Assembly (NCBI RefSeq): GCF_023509475.1
Contig: NZ_JAKSDZ010000026.1
Coordinates: forward strand, 1-49,988
DNA length: 49,988 nucleotides
From: Aestuariirhabdus haliotis
Lineage (GTDB): Bacteria > Pseudomonadota > Gammaproteobacteria > Pseudomonadales > Aestuariirhabdaceae
Direction: 5' to 3'
In this document: positions 42,939 to 49,988 of the stretch, piece after piece
How the letters are laid out: each line of letters begins with the position of its first letter
Position numbering within the stretch: position 1 is the stretch's first letter
Notes under the pieces: generated by a model
What the model saw: only the letters and a program-made list of their open reading frames with translations
Databases searched by the model: none
Told to the model about the DNA's origin: nothing
Program-made: the position numbers and the translations under genes

Positions 42939-44798
42939 TCAGACAATTTTTCGGCCCATCGTTTTCACTTTCTTGCCAAGCTCTGCAGTATCACCCTTGA
43001 CACACACGACAAAGATGTCGGCATCTATCTGCAGACTCTCTGCCACGGTCTCCACGGCTTTCTCAGTACTCCACAGGAACCCCCGCGGACTGAAGGCAAC
43101 AATGTAAACCGGAGGCCAGCCATCTTCTTTAATCGCTTTCTCGGCGATCCAGGCTGAACCGACTCGCCGGTTGGCTTTCAAAGCCTTCGCCAATTCGTGA
43201 AACAGCTCCTTATCTATGTCTGCTTTTCTTAATGCCTCCTCTGGCCCAAAGCTCTGCCGCTGGGCGGCGGCCTCGCGATGCCGTTCGTCGACTTGCAGCA
43301 CCTCCTGCCACCAGGCTTCCGCAGCCTGTTCCTTACCGTTATCCTTCAGCAGGTGATACCCCATGCGCCCGGCATCTTCCAGTGTATTGGGGCCGTTCAG
43401 GGCAATGCGCAGATACTTGATGGCCCGCTCATCCTTACGAGTAAAAAGTATGCGACCAATATAAAACGCTGCCCCAATACTTTTAGGATGTCGCGACAGA
43501 AACCGCAGATAAACCGGCAGAGCAGCTTCGTCTCCCTCGAATTCATCCTTGTATTGCGTCAGGTCCCACAGGTCGTCATCGCTCAAGGTATCCAGATCGA
43601 TGTGGACAGTCTCGGCCAAGGTCCGCTTGGCTTCCACCACGTACTCATAACGCCCTTTCCAGCGTTCGCTGTTTCGGCCCATCCAGTCCTTATCGAACTC
43701 GGACAAGAGATCCTGATAGCGCTCTCCTAACCAAACCTCGGCCGAGTTCTTGCTAAAGTCGCTCGGAATCACAGCTTGCGAAGTGATCGCTTCGACTCGA
43801 TCTTTCAGCGCCGGATGCGTATCAGCGTAATGGGTCTCCTCCTGCATCTCCTGTTTGATCGTTTGCAACAACTGCTTGCGCGTAATGGGTGATTTTTTCA
43901 GGAACCGGGCAAGCCCTTCGTAAGGTGCAATAGGGGGAGTAGGCATCTTGTCGGCTTGCTTAAAATAGGCGTCCCAGAATTCGCGATCAATATAGGGGGC
44001 CTGGGCATGAACGTTGACCAAGGCCTTGGCCGCCACCTCCGGCGAGGTCAGTTCTGCGGCCACCTGGTCGGCCTCGTATTCGTTGTTCCGAGCAAGCGCA
44101 AAAGAGTAGGCGGCAAATTTGGGGGCGTACCAGTTAAAGAAACGACGCATCAAGCTGGCCCCGAACGATTCGCTGCCTTCAAACGCTTCCATGATCCGGT
44201 ACCAGCTCATACGCACTCGATAGATCCAGCCAGAAAAGCGACTGTGGTTGCCCGACAGGTGACCAAATTCATGGGCCAGGACAGAGCGCATCTCCTGCGG
44301 CGGTAACGCCAGCAATAACTGAATACCCAGAAACAATGTGTTCTTCTGACCACCGAGAATACCGAATCTCGGGTGCTGAACGACCGCCGCGTTCAGATTA
44401 TCCTGAATAATAACCTGATGAATTTTCAGCGCATTGAGGGTGTCGGTCAGCTCATCGATCTCTTTAAAAAGCTCCGGGTATTGATTGCGTTCCAGCACCC
44501 TGCCTTCCGGCGGATCAAACTTTACCCATAAGGCTTTTAGCAATGTCCAGATTGCGATCAGAATCACGAAGATAAATTTCTTCTTGATCAGCAGTAAAAA
44601 CAGTCCACCGCCGACAAAGGCCAGGCCGATGGTGCCACCCACCAACAGCACCAAACTGGCCACCACGAAAAAAATGACGGCATAACCCAGCAAGGCAAAC
44701 AGTGCCAATTTTAACTTATAACTGTTGATATTTTCGGCCGCGGCCACTTCGGACTTTTTGATTAACTCGACAAACTGCTCTTCGGTAAATTCTGGCAT
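42939..44798 (-). CDS. M48-family membrane metalloprotease with C-terminal helical repeats
   Basis: About 619 residues from ATG 44798 (the frame extends to 44867). N-terminal membrane helices (about residues 30-90) are followed by an M48 peptidase domain. HEFGH is at residues 176-180, and the third zinc ligand is Glu240 in NNEYEAD, so the active site is intact. The second half (from about 340) has TPR-like helical repeats (DEFEGDEAALPVYLRFL) and a beta-rich C-terminus. It acts at the inner membrane, probably on damaged membrane proteins. The fusion with a long TPR tail resembles the YcaL/BepA-like group in part. Confidence 0.9.
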   Translation of the reverse strand: MPEFTEEQFVELIKKSEVAAAENINSYKLKLALFALLGYAVIFFVVASLVLLVGGTIGLAFVGGGLFLLLIKKKFIFVILIAIWTLLKALWVKFDPPEGRVLERNQYPELFKEIDELTDTLNALKIHQVIIQDNLNAAVVQHPRFGILGGQKNTLFLGIQLLLALPPQEMRSVLAHEFGHLSGNHSRFSGWIYRVRMSWYRIMEAFEGSESFGASLMRRFFNWYAPKFAAYSFALARNNEYEADQVAAELTSPEVAAKALVNVHAQAPYIDREFWDAYFKQADKMPTPPIAPYEGLARFLKKSPITRKQLLQTIKQEMQEETHYADTHPALKDRVEAITSQAVIPSDFSKNSAEVWLGERYQDLLSEFDKDWMGRNSERWKGRYEYVVEAKRTLAETVHIDLDTLSDDDLWDLTQYKDEFEGDEAALPVYLRFLSRHPKSIGAAFYIGRILFTRKDERAIKYLRIALNGPNTLEDAGRMGYHLLKDNGKEQAAEAWWQEVLQVDERHREAAAQRQSFGPEEALRKADIDKELFHELAKALKANRRVGSAWIAEKAIKEDGWPPVYIVAFSPRGFLWSTEKAVETVAESLQIDADIFVVCVKGDTAELGKKVKTMGRKIV

Positions 44799-45032
44799 AA
44801 CCGTCTCTTTTCTCGCCAATCCCTGGTATGTAAATCTGTTCTCGACTGAATAAATCGCAATCGTCACTCTGCAGACTGAACCGCCGAATTATTCCTGCCC
44901 CATCCTATCGAATCATCGAGAGCGCTAACAGTATGGCTGCCACAGAAACTCGAATCCGCGCCTTAAGGATGCTTATCTTTTAGCCAACCGGGCTGGTATG
45001 TTAAGAAAAACAGCCGCCAGGAATGCTGACCC

Positions 45033-45449
45033 ATGCCAACAAAACAGGAACTGATTACTTTTCTCGAAACGGAATTTCCCCAGTGTCGCAGTACGTTGGA
45101 AGCCGTAGGTCCCGCTACCGCGACGCTACGTCATGCGGTCACCGATGCCGACCTGCGCCCCGGCGGCACAGTGTCCGGGCCCTGCATGATGGCCCTGGCC
45201 GATGTTGCGCTCTATATGGCAATTCTGGGGGAGATCGGCATTGTGCCACTCGCCGTAACGACCAATCTGACCATCAATTTTATGCGCAAACCGACCGCCG
45301 GTCGCGATCTGATTGCCGAATGCAAACTGATGAAACGGGGTCGTAGCCTGGCGGTTGGAGAGGTGTCACTGTTCAGTGAAGGGGAGCATGACCCCGTCGC
45401 TCATGTGGTCGGCACCTACTCGATTCCACCCAAACGCTCTGAGTCTTGA
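45033..45449 (+). CDS. PaaI-family hotdog thioesterase
   Basis: 138 residues of hotdog fold. The central helix GGTVSGPCMMALADVALYMA is the family active-site segment, and VTTNLTINFMRKPTAGRDL follows as the typical strand pair. Proteins of this type hydrolyse acyl-CoA thioesters, mostly aryl or medium-chain; the substrate here is unknown. It is convergent with the patatin gene (14 bp between stops). Confidence 0.88.
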   Translation: MPTKQELITFLETEFPQCRSTLEAVGPATATLRHAVTDADLRPGGTVSGPCMMALADVALYMAILGEIGIVPLAVTTNLTINFMRKPTAGRDLIAECKLMKRGRSLAVGEVSLFSEGEHDPVAHVVGTYSIPPKRSES

Positions 45450-45463
45450 GTTCGGCAGCTTGA

Positions 45464-46366
45464 TCAGCTGGCCTGGGCTACGACGCCGCCGAGCTGTTCC
45501 AGATACGTTTTTCCCGTATCGACCCCCATCTCATAATCGCGCTGCAATGCCTGTCGACTGCTAGCCACCAGATTACTGCGTAACGCGCTGGGCGGAAAAA
45601 TTTGAATGATCTCTGCATCAGCGGGTGGACTGTGGATAAAATCCAGGGAGCGAGCGTAGCGTTCCTCATGATGCGTAATCAGGTCAATAATTTGAGGGCA
45701 GCGCCCGCCCTGGCAAAGCCAGGATTTAATTTTGTGCGCCCAGGGCGACTCTACATTGGCATCCTCGGCGACCGTTCGCAGCACGACGATTTTGCCCGCC
45801 CCTCGCTGATAGGCTTCCTCGACCGGAAGGGGCGCAGAAAGCCCACCGTCGACATAATATTGATCGCCAATCCTGACGCCATTTTTATAAAGGATAGGCA
45901 AGGCGCTGGAAGCTTTTAACAACTCAATCCAGTTATCCGATTGTGGCTCAAAAAAATGGGCGCGACGATCCTCCACACGGGTCGCAGAAAACATCAACTG
46001 TCTGTTTGCCAACCGACGAAAACCGCAATCCATATTCAACCCCTGCTCGGGTGTTTTGACCTGATCAAAATACCAGTCCAGGTCCAGCGCATGCCGCCCT
46101 AACAGCGTACGATGCACCTTGAAAAACTGGGGATGGCTGGACAACCGGGTAATGGCGCGCCGACCAAACCCTAGTTGGCCGGTCATATAGCTGGACAGGT
46201 TCTGGGCTCCGGCCGAGGTGCCGATCAACAGTTCAAACGGATTAAAATCGGCCCGCAACCAGGCATCGAGAATACCCGCAGTAAAAATCCCCCGTTGACC
46301 GCCACCTTCAGCAACCAGTGCAGTGTGGGGTAAGGGAGTTGTAGGTTGGCACGGCTGACTATTCAT
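45464..46366 (-). CDS. Patatin-like phospholipase (YjjU type)
   Basis: 300 residues. The oxyanion glycine-rich motif is EGGGQRGIFTAGIL (about residues 20-33), the nucleophile is Ser51 in GTSAG, and the acid is Asp173 in DGGLSAPLPV. The Ser-Asp dyad is complete. The C-terminal part is basic/helical. It is expected to hydrolyse acyl esters of phospholipids or similar lipids in the cytoplasm. It ends at 45464, convergent with the PaaI gene. Confidence 0.9.
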   Translation of the reverse strand: MNSQPCQPTTPLPHTALVAEGGGQRGIFTAGILDAWLRADFNPFELLIGTSAGAQNLSSYMTGQLGFGRRAITRLSSHPQFFKVHRTLLGRHALDLDWYFDQVKTPEQGLNMDCGFRRLANRQLMFSATRVEDRRAHFFEPQSDNWIELLKASSALPILYKNGVRIGDQYYVDGGLSAPLPVEEAYQRGAGKIVVLRTVAEDANVESPWAHKIKSWLCQGGRCPQIIDLITHHEERYARSLDFIHSPPADAEIIQIFPPSALRSNLVASSRQALQRDYEMGVDTGKTYLEQLGGVVAQAS

Positions 46367-46472
46367 TGCGCTAAGTTGTTGTAGAGACCTTGTAAAAATA
46401 GCCCGCGCCCTTCGCTTGGACCAATTGATTTTTCACTCAACCTGCATAGCCATTTTCTATCAAGCTACAGTC

Positions 46473-47438
46473 TCAGCAGGTTTCACTCGGCGCCTGTGCC
46501 GCCACAATATGCCTGGCGATCTCTTCCAGATGCACATCCCAGGTGCCGCAGCAGCCACCCCAAATATCCATATGGGGATAGCGCCTGGCCAGATCCCCGC
46601 AGAGCCGGCCCAACTCTACAGGATCACCCGCTTCCAGATGGCCTATTTCGCACAACGCCATCTTGTCCATTTTCGACGCATTGGGGCGCACGCCTCTGAC
46701 CCGGTGTATCCAGTCGGCGTCTTCGATAGCAGGCTCATATTCAATCGGGTGGGAGCAGTTAATCGAATAAAACTCGACGGTTTGTTCGGTTGCCGAATCA
46801 ATGGTTGCAATGGCATCGGCCAGACTTTCGCCGGAGTTCAGTGTTGAACGGCTATCCAGACTGAGAGAGACGGCCAGTGGAATACCGATCCTGGCGGCGG
46901 CTCTGGCAGCACCGATGGCTTCCGGAACATTGCTAAAGGTAATGGCCAGCGCCAGATCCACCTCGGCCGCTTTTAACGTGGTCAGCTGAACGCTGTGGTA
47001 ATCCTCGGCTTCGTTCACGGTGATCGCTTCGTTGCGCTCATAGGCATCTCCGCGGGGGCCCACCAACCCCTGAATAAGAATTTCGGGAATATCCGCTGCA
47101 AACTCCTTGGCCAGCTCCTTCAGAAACGCAATTGAGCGCTGAGTCGCCTCCGCCAACCCCGCCGGCGAATAACCAAGCAAGGCTCCCCAGTCCGGGCTGG
47201 CCCGGTAATCCAGCCCGCCCATCAGAGCGCACAGGCCTTGCCGTGCCACCACCTCAAGATAGCGCCGATACATACCCCGTAATGTCTCTACAGCCGCAGG
47301 GTTCTCAAGCAAAGGAAACAGCGCAAAGTGATCAAATTCGAAACCGTACTTATACATCAGCTCGGTTTCGGTGCCGCCTTCGGCGAGATAAAAACGCCCC
47401 TGTTTTTGCAACGGAAACTGGCTTTGGTCCGGCATCAT
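46473..47438 (-). CDS. Homocysteine S-methyltransferase family protein
   Basis: 321 residues with a zinc-dependent TIM-barrel. The ligands are Cys228 (in SINCSHP) and Cys296-Cys297 (GGCCGT), the exact YagD/MmuM pattern. It begins AEGGTETELMYKYG. It methylates homocysteine or a related thiol from S-methylmethionine or a betaine-type donor; donor choice is not visible. Its N-terminal 60 residues match the non-BHMT subgroup. Monocistronic. Confidence 0.87.
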   Translation of the reverse strand: MMPDQSQFPLQKQGRFYLAEGGTETELMYKYGFEFDHFALFPLLENPAAVETLRGMYRRYLEVVARQGLCALMGGLDYRASPDWGALLGYSPAGLAEATQRSIAFLKELAKEFAADIPEILIQGLVGPRGDAYERNEAITVNEAEDYHSVQLTTLKAAEVDLALAITFSNVPEAIGAARAAARIGIPLAVSLSLDSRSTLNSGESLADAIATIDSATEQTVEFYSINCSHPIEYEPAIEDADWIHRVRGVRPNASKMDKMALCEIGHLEAGDPVELGRLCGDLARRYPHMDIWGGCCGTWDVHLEEIARHIVAAQAPSETC

Positions 47439-47497
47439 TATCCCTCATTCAAACCGGCTTGTGGTGAGCGGGTAGTGCGCAAACCGGTCAGTGATGT

Positions 47498-48397
47498 TCA
47501 ATCCACACTTAGGCAACTTCCATCCTTGTGCCGTTGCGGAAATACGGTATTCAACGTCTTGTTAAGGTCGACCCAGTCCTTATGCATTTTATCGGCTTGC
47601 TTGTGAGTGAGTACTGCCCCGTACTCGGCTATCCGGTCTTGTTCGACTTTTACATAATGATAGATATTGGTATCGATATCGCTTCTTGGTTTGTATTTTT
47701 CATAGACGTTATCGATATTTTTCTGAGAATCATCAACGAACACAATGGCATCAAAGCGCCTACTTGTCTTATCCAACAGGTACTCCAGCATATCGCCCTT
47801 GTTCATCCCCGTGGTCATCATAACGCCTTTCATATAGCTTAATTCCCGGCCCCTTTTTTCACGATAAACTGGCGGTTTTTCACCACGCGGCGACAAGGCA
47901 GTCACTTCAAAGTTGAACCCTTTACGGTACAACTCACGCTCCGTAGCAGCCCTGTACCTGGGAGACCGGGACGTTAACGCCATAACCGTATTACCCGACA
48001 TTTGCCAGGTCGATACCACCGACGGCAGATTTTCTTCCGTTAAATTCATCGGCCCAAGTTCATACAGCAGGCCTATAGCATCTTCAAACAAACAGGCTAC
48101 CTTTTGTGCTGGTTCCGGCTTGATATCCAGCTTACCTCGTTGCCACTGGTACCAGATGTCACCCCCTAAATCGACCGAGCTGGTCAGCAGCGTATTATCG
48201 ATGTCGAGCACAATCAGAACGTTGCTTGCACCGTACGCTTGATTCAAACGCTTCACATCCAGAATAACCGGCTGGAAAGAGACGACCTCCTGCTTATGAG
48301 TGGGTAACTTCGCTGGGCGGTCTGTTGTCGCACAACCCGAAACAGCGAGCACCGTAACGACTAATAAAGATAACTGGCGAATCATTGAATTCATCAT
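47498..48397 (-). CDS. DUF2608 HAD-like lipoprotein
   Basis: 299 residues. A lipoprotein signal ends in LAVSGC (Cys22). The HAD nucleophile motif is VLDIDNTLL (Asp65, Asp67), followed by SRSPRYRAATERELYRKGFN and the later acid motif FVDDSQKNID. DUF2608 proteins are HAD-fold, membrane-anchored, putative phosphatases that act in the periplasm; the substrate is unknown. SD AAGGAC precedes ATG 48397. Confidence 0.88.
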   Translation of the reverse strand: MMNSMIRQLSLLVVTVLAVSGCATTDRPAKLPTHKQEVVSFQPVILDVKRLNQAYGASNVLIVLDIDNTLLTSSVDLGGDIWYQWQRGKLDIKPEPAQKVACLFEDAIGLLYELGPMNLTEENLPSVVSTWQMSGNTVMALTSRSPRYRAATERELYRKGFNFEVTALSPRGEKPPVYREKRGRELSYMKGVMMTTGMNKGDMLEYLLDKTSRRFDAIVFVDDSQKNIDNVYEKYKPRSDIDTNIYHYVKVEQDRIAEYGAVLTHKQADKMHKDWVDLNKTLNTVFPQRHKDGSCLSVD

Positions 48398-48754
48398 TCA
48401 GTCCTTTAATAACAAATTAGATAGCTCTAGATAATACAGGGTAAGATCAAAAGAGAACCGCCTAAGGCCAGGCAAAGATAACTCTGATTGAATATTCAAC
48501 TGTAGCCAAAGAATTCGGCTTACGCCTTATGGAGGTGTTTTGAGCACTGTTGCTCGACTTCTTTATGGGCTAAGCAGGCCGTTCGAACCAAAGCTAGGAA
48601 AAAAACAATTTAATCGTTCGATGGAATATGTGTGCGCAATTTTTACGGTAGATTTATTTCTTACCAATACGGGGTCAGATCCCGATGCGGAGCCTTAATG
48701 CTTCAAGCAGGGGTGTGAACACATCCAGCCCGAAGGGTGATTCTGCCTTTGTTT
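48398..48754. other. Gap without a gene, mobile-DNA remnants
   Basis: About 357 bp with no convincing ORF. It contains GGGGTCAGATCCC (48671-48683), a sequence often seen near REP-associated transposase remnants, and no intact transposase. It separates chromosomal DUF2608 from the accessory genes at 48770-49564. Confidence 0.35.
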
Positions 48755-48761
48755 GCTATGT
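48755..48761 (-). other. Candidate attC-type core site (R'') after the 48770 gene
   Basis: Minus-strand ACATAGC lies 8 bp past the stop of the 134-residue gene. It is complementary, at six of seven bases, to GTTATGT at the 5' edge of the same gene, as an integron cassette would show. The following AACAAAGGC ... CCCTTCGGGCTGG resembles the segment after the next gene. Confidence 0.3.
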
Positions 48762-48769
48762 GATTCTTC

Positions 48770-49174
48770 TTATACGTTTTCTTTTGGAAACCAAACCCCC
48801 TTTAAATTGATTGGACCCATATTCGGAATTACATGACCTTGGTCAAGCTCGTTAACGGAGAGGCCAATTATAGGTTTTCCCAGTTCTTGGTTTGGATAGT
48901 ATTTTTTTAGACATTCCTCTGCTAACGATATTGCCTCCCCCTCGCTATATGCGGTAATGCCTATCCCAATTCCTTGATCCAGAGGAAACCAATATGGTTG
49001 AAGATATTTTCTAGTGTATTCATCTATTCCTTCTCGAGAATAATGCAAATCATCTCTTCTCCGATGAATGCGAGATGAACCTTTTAACTTTTCAGTCTCT
49101 GTCCAATGCTCCATATTGGAGTGACCACGTTTTCCACCTGAACCGCCTTCGGTTGGTCCTTTGAAATTACCCAT
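48770..49174 (-). CDS. Small protein with glycine/basic N-terminus and GIGITAY domain, unknown function
   Basis: 134 residues. The N-terminus is glycine-rich and basic (GGSGGKRGHSNMEHW, then RIHRRRDD). From about residue 60 a folded part begins, with YWFPLDQGIGIGITAYSEGE and a conserved-looking end, HVIPNMGPINLKGVWFP. I believe both parts recur separately in short hypothetical proteins, so this may be a fusion, but I cannot name either family. It has no signal peptide. It is in an A+T-rich accessory region with possible integron-cassette core sites on both sides. Confidence 0.6.
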   Translation of the reverse strand: MGNFKGPTEGGSGGKRGHSNMEHWTETEKLKGSSRIHRRRDDLHYSREGIDEYTRKYLQPYWFPLDQGIGIGITAYSEGEAISLAEECLKKYYPNQELGKPIIGLSVNELDQGHVIPNMGPINLKGVWFPKENV

Positions 49175-49182
49175 GACACTTC

Positions 49183-49269
49183 ACATAACACTGCAATAAA
49201 AAGCGATTGATCTTGTACCCCTTTGGTGGCAGCCCCAGCCCGTAGGGCGGCAACATGCGCTTGTTAAGG
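49183..49269 (-). other. Candidate attC-like site between two accessory genes
   Basis: On the minus strand this 87-bp stretch starts CCTTAACAAGCG and ends TGTTATGT, the orientation of an integron attC (R'' then R'). CCTTAAC is the perfect complement of the GTTAAGG at the 5' edge of the upstream gene (49577-49583). The inner L boxes do not pair well, so the call is tentative. Confidence 0.35.
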
Positions 49270-49276
49270 CTTATTC

Positions 49277-49564
49277 TCATGAGTTACTTACCTTACTTAA
49301 ACCGGAACTAGACACATGCTTCTTAATTGGGAAAACAAAAGCTGGTACAAACAACATTAAAGGCCAACCTGATTCAAAGTAGATTGCACAAGGCCAGATG
49401 ATAAGGCCTAGTAAGATCGGAAACTTATAAATTCCCATTCCAAATTTCGGCTCCATCTTACTCGGCATACCGCACTCTTCACACACCGCCGGATTTATCC
49501 ACGTGGAGCAGACCTTTTGCCAAGATCTTATACTTTCTTTTTCACAGTGAGGACACTTGTCCAT
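49277..49564 (-). CDS. Zinc-ribbon membrane protein, unknown function
   Basis: 95 residues. A four-cysteine zinc ribbon (CPHCEK at residues 4-9 and CEECGM at 28-33) precedes two hydrophobic helices (about 45-64 and 67-80, with IYKFPILLGLIIWPCAIYFE). Such short zinc-ribbon membrane proteins occur widely in accessory DNA, with no known role. The start ATG (49564) is only about 20 bp from the candidate IS end, so its native promoter may be disrupted. Confidence 0.65.
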   Translation of the reverse strand: MDKCPHCEKESIRSWQKVCSTWINPAVCEECGMPSKMEPKFGMGIYKFPILLGLIIWPCAIYFESGWPLMLFVPAFVFPIKKHVSSSGLSKVSNS

Positions 49565-49580
49565 ACGATCTCGTAACCTT

Positions 49581-49600
49581 AACGAGGCTGTAGAAAACGA
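49581..49600 (+). mobile_element. Putative terminal sequence of an IS1182-like element
   Basis: AACGAGGCTGTAGAAAACGA lies about 130 bp beyond the transposase stop. GAGGCTGTAGAAAA resembles the terminal repeats of IS1182-type elements as I remember them. The left end is outside the window, so the pair cannot be compared. Confidence 0.4.
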
Positions 49601-49727
49601 TAACCGATAAATCGTTATCCTCAGCCTGGATTCCTTTGTTTTTGATGTCCGTTATTTAACCAAATCCATTCAACATAATCACCTCTTATGCGAGGAGGGC
49701 GTGGTATTTCTGTGGATAGCTCTGTGA

Positions 49728-49988
49728 CTAAGCGATTGCTCCATAATTCATTAACTTTTCGATGTTATGGACCAAACAGAACAACCGCCATTGCCCTTGA
49801 ACCTTTTGCTTTCCTCGTAACGAGAAACGATTCAAGCCTTTATTGGTACCAATATTACCGAACACCGGTTCGACCACTGACATGCGATGGCTGTAGATCT
49901 GTTTGCCCAGCACCGAATCGACACGTCGACGCATCCAGTCCATGGGCGTGCGGCCGTTGGTGTAGGTAATGGAGACCTGACGTCCATG
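49728..49988 (-). CDS. Transposase C-terminus, IS1182 family (partial)
   Basis: The minus-strand frame is open to the window edge (no start seen) and ends at 49728. The visible 86 residues include RRVDSVLGKQIYSHRMSVVE and then EPVFGNIGTNKGLNRFSLRG, ending WRLFCLVHNIEKLMNYG. The E in VVEPVFGNI is the last acid of the DDE catalytic triad. This is the DDE_Tnp_1 C-terminal end of an IS1182-family transposase. Whether the rest is intact lies outside the window. Confidence 0.9.
   Translation of the reverse strand, partial: HGRQVSITYTNGRTPMDWMRRRVDSVLGKQIYSHRMSVVEPVFGNIGTNKGLNRFSLRGKQKVQGQWRLFCLVHNIEKLMNYGAIA

Noticed and set aside
48671..48683. GGGGTCAGATCCC as part of a REP/RAYT element
   Set aside because: No intact RAYT transposase or second repeat copy is seen in the window, so I keep it as a note only.

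Overview
The window is chromosomal DNA of a Gram-negative bacterium, most likely a marine or aquatic gammaproteobacterium. Supporting signs are CreD, LrgAB, an ECF-type nickel operon, many Sec signal peptides and lipoboxes, and Fur-type boxes. Long poly-serine linkers are well known from Cellvibrionales such as Saccharophagus, Teredinibacter and Cellvibrio, so that order is a reasonable guess, but no rRNA or marker gene here settles it. I saw no tRNA, rRNA or CRISPR array.

Layout. Positions 1-5100: a partial gene, creD, a Crp/Fnr-like regulator with a small membrane protein and a palindromic site between them, a B3/4-domain protein, a decayed chaA remnant and an SPFH/prohibitin-like protein. 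Positions 5300-10160: a stop-interrupted short gene, a YkoF-like protein, a DUF2959 lipoprotein, a peroxiredoxin, then a TetR - haloalkane dehalogenase - DUF2855 group with matching operator-like sites. Positions 10400-15990: small envelope proteins, a divergent LysR/MDR-oxidoreductase pair and a GNAT protein. Positions 16000-21300: membrane transport (Na+/H+ antiporter, LrgAB, a large unknown permease). Positions 21400-26230: an alpha/beta hydrolase, a VOC protein and gcvP-gcvH (no gcvT here). Positions 26470-29280: a ferric-iron ABC importer (fbpA-fbpB, no ATPase gene) behind two Fur-like boxes. Positions 29490-31870: lysoplasmalogenase, a small unknown protein, an RRM protein and a hemolysin III/PAQR protein.

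Positions 32040-36270 hold the best-defined system: nikR followed by a tightly overlapping nikK-nikM-nikL-nikQ-nikO nickel ECF importer with a NikR-like operator. The ATPase has a histidine-rich tail, and nikM appears to start on an ATC codon. lrgA shows the same apparent ATC start.

Positions 36390-38830 hold the most novel locus. A GT9 (heptosyltransferase-like) gene with a C-terminal cysteine cluster converges, 20 bp apart, on a gene for a very unusual membrane protein. That protein has two Cys4/His modules, a minisatellite-encoded poly-serine linker, a Trp-rich membrane segment, a second serine linker and a Cys-rich C-terminus. A glycosyltransferase-plus-acceptor pair is a plausible but unproven reading. 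A YkgJ protein and a glutathione transferase follow.

Positions 40130-48400 carry a dCache chemoreceptor, RidA, an M48 metalloprotease, a PaaI thioesterase, a patatin, a homocysteine S-methyltransferase family protein and a DUF2608 lipoprotein. Positions 48400-49988 are accessory and A+T-richer: two small unknown genes whose flanks carry core-site pairs like those of integron gene cassettes, then the 3' end of an IS1182-like transposase running off the window.
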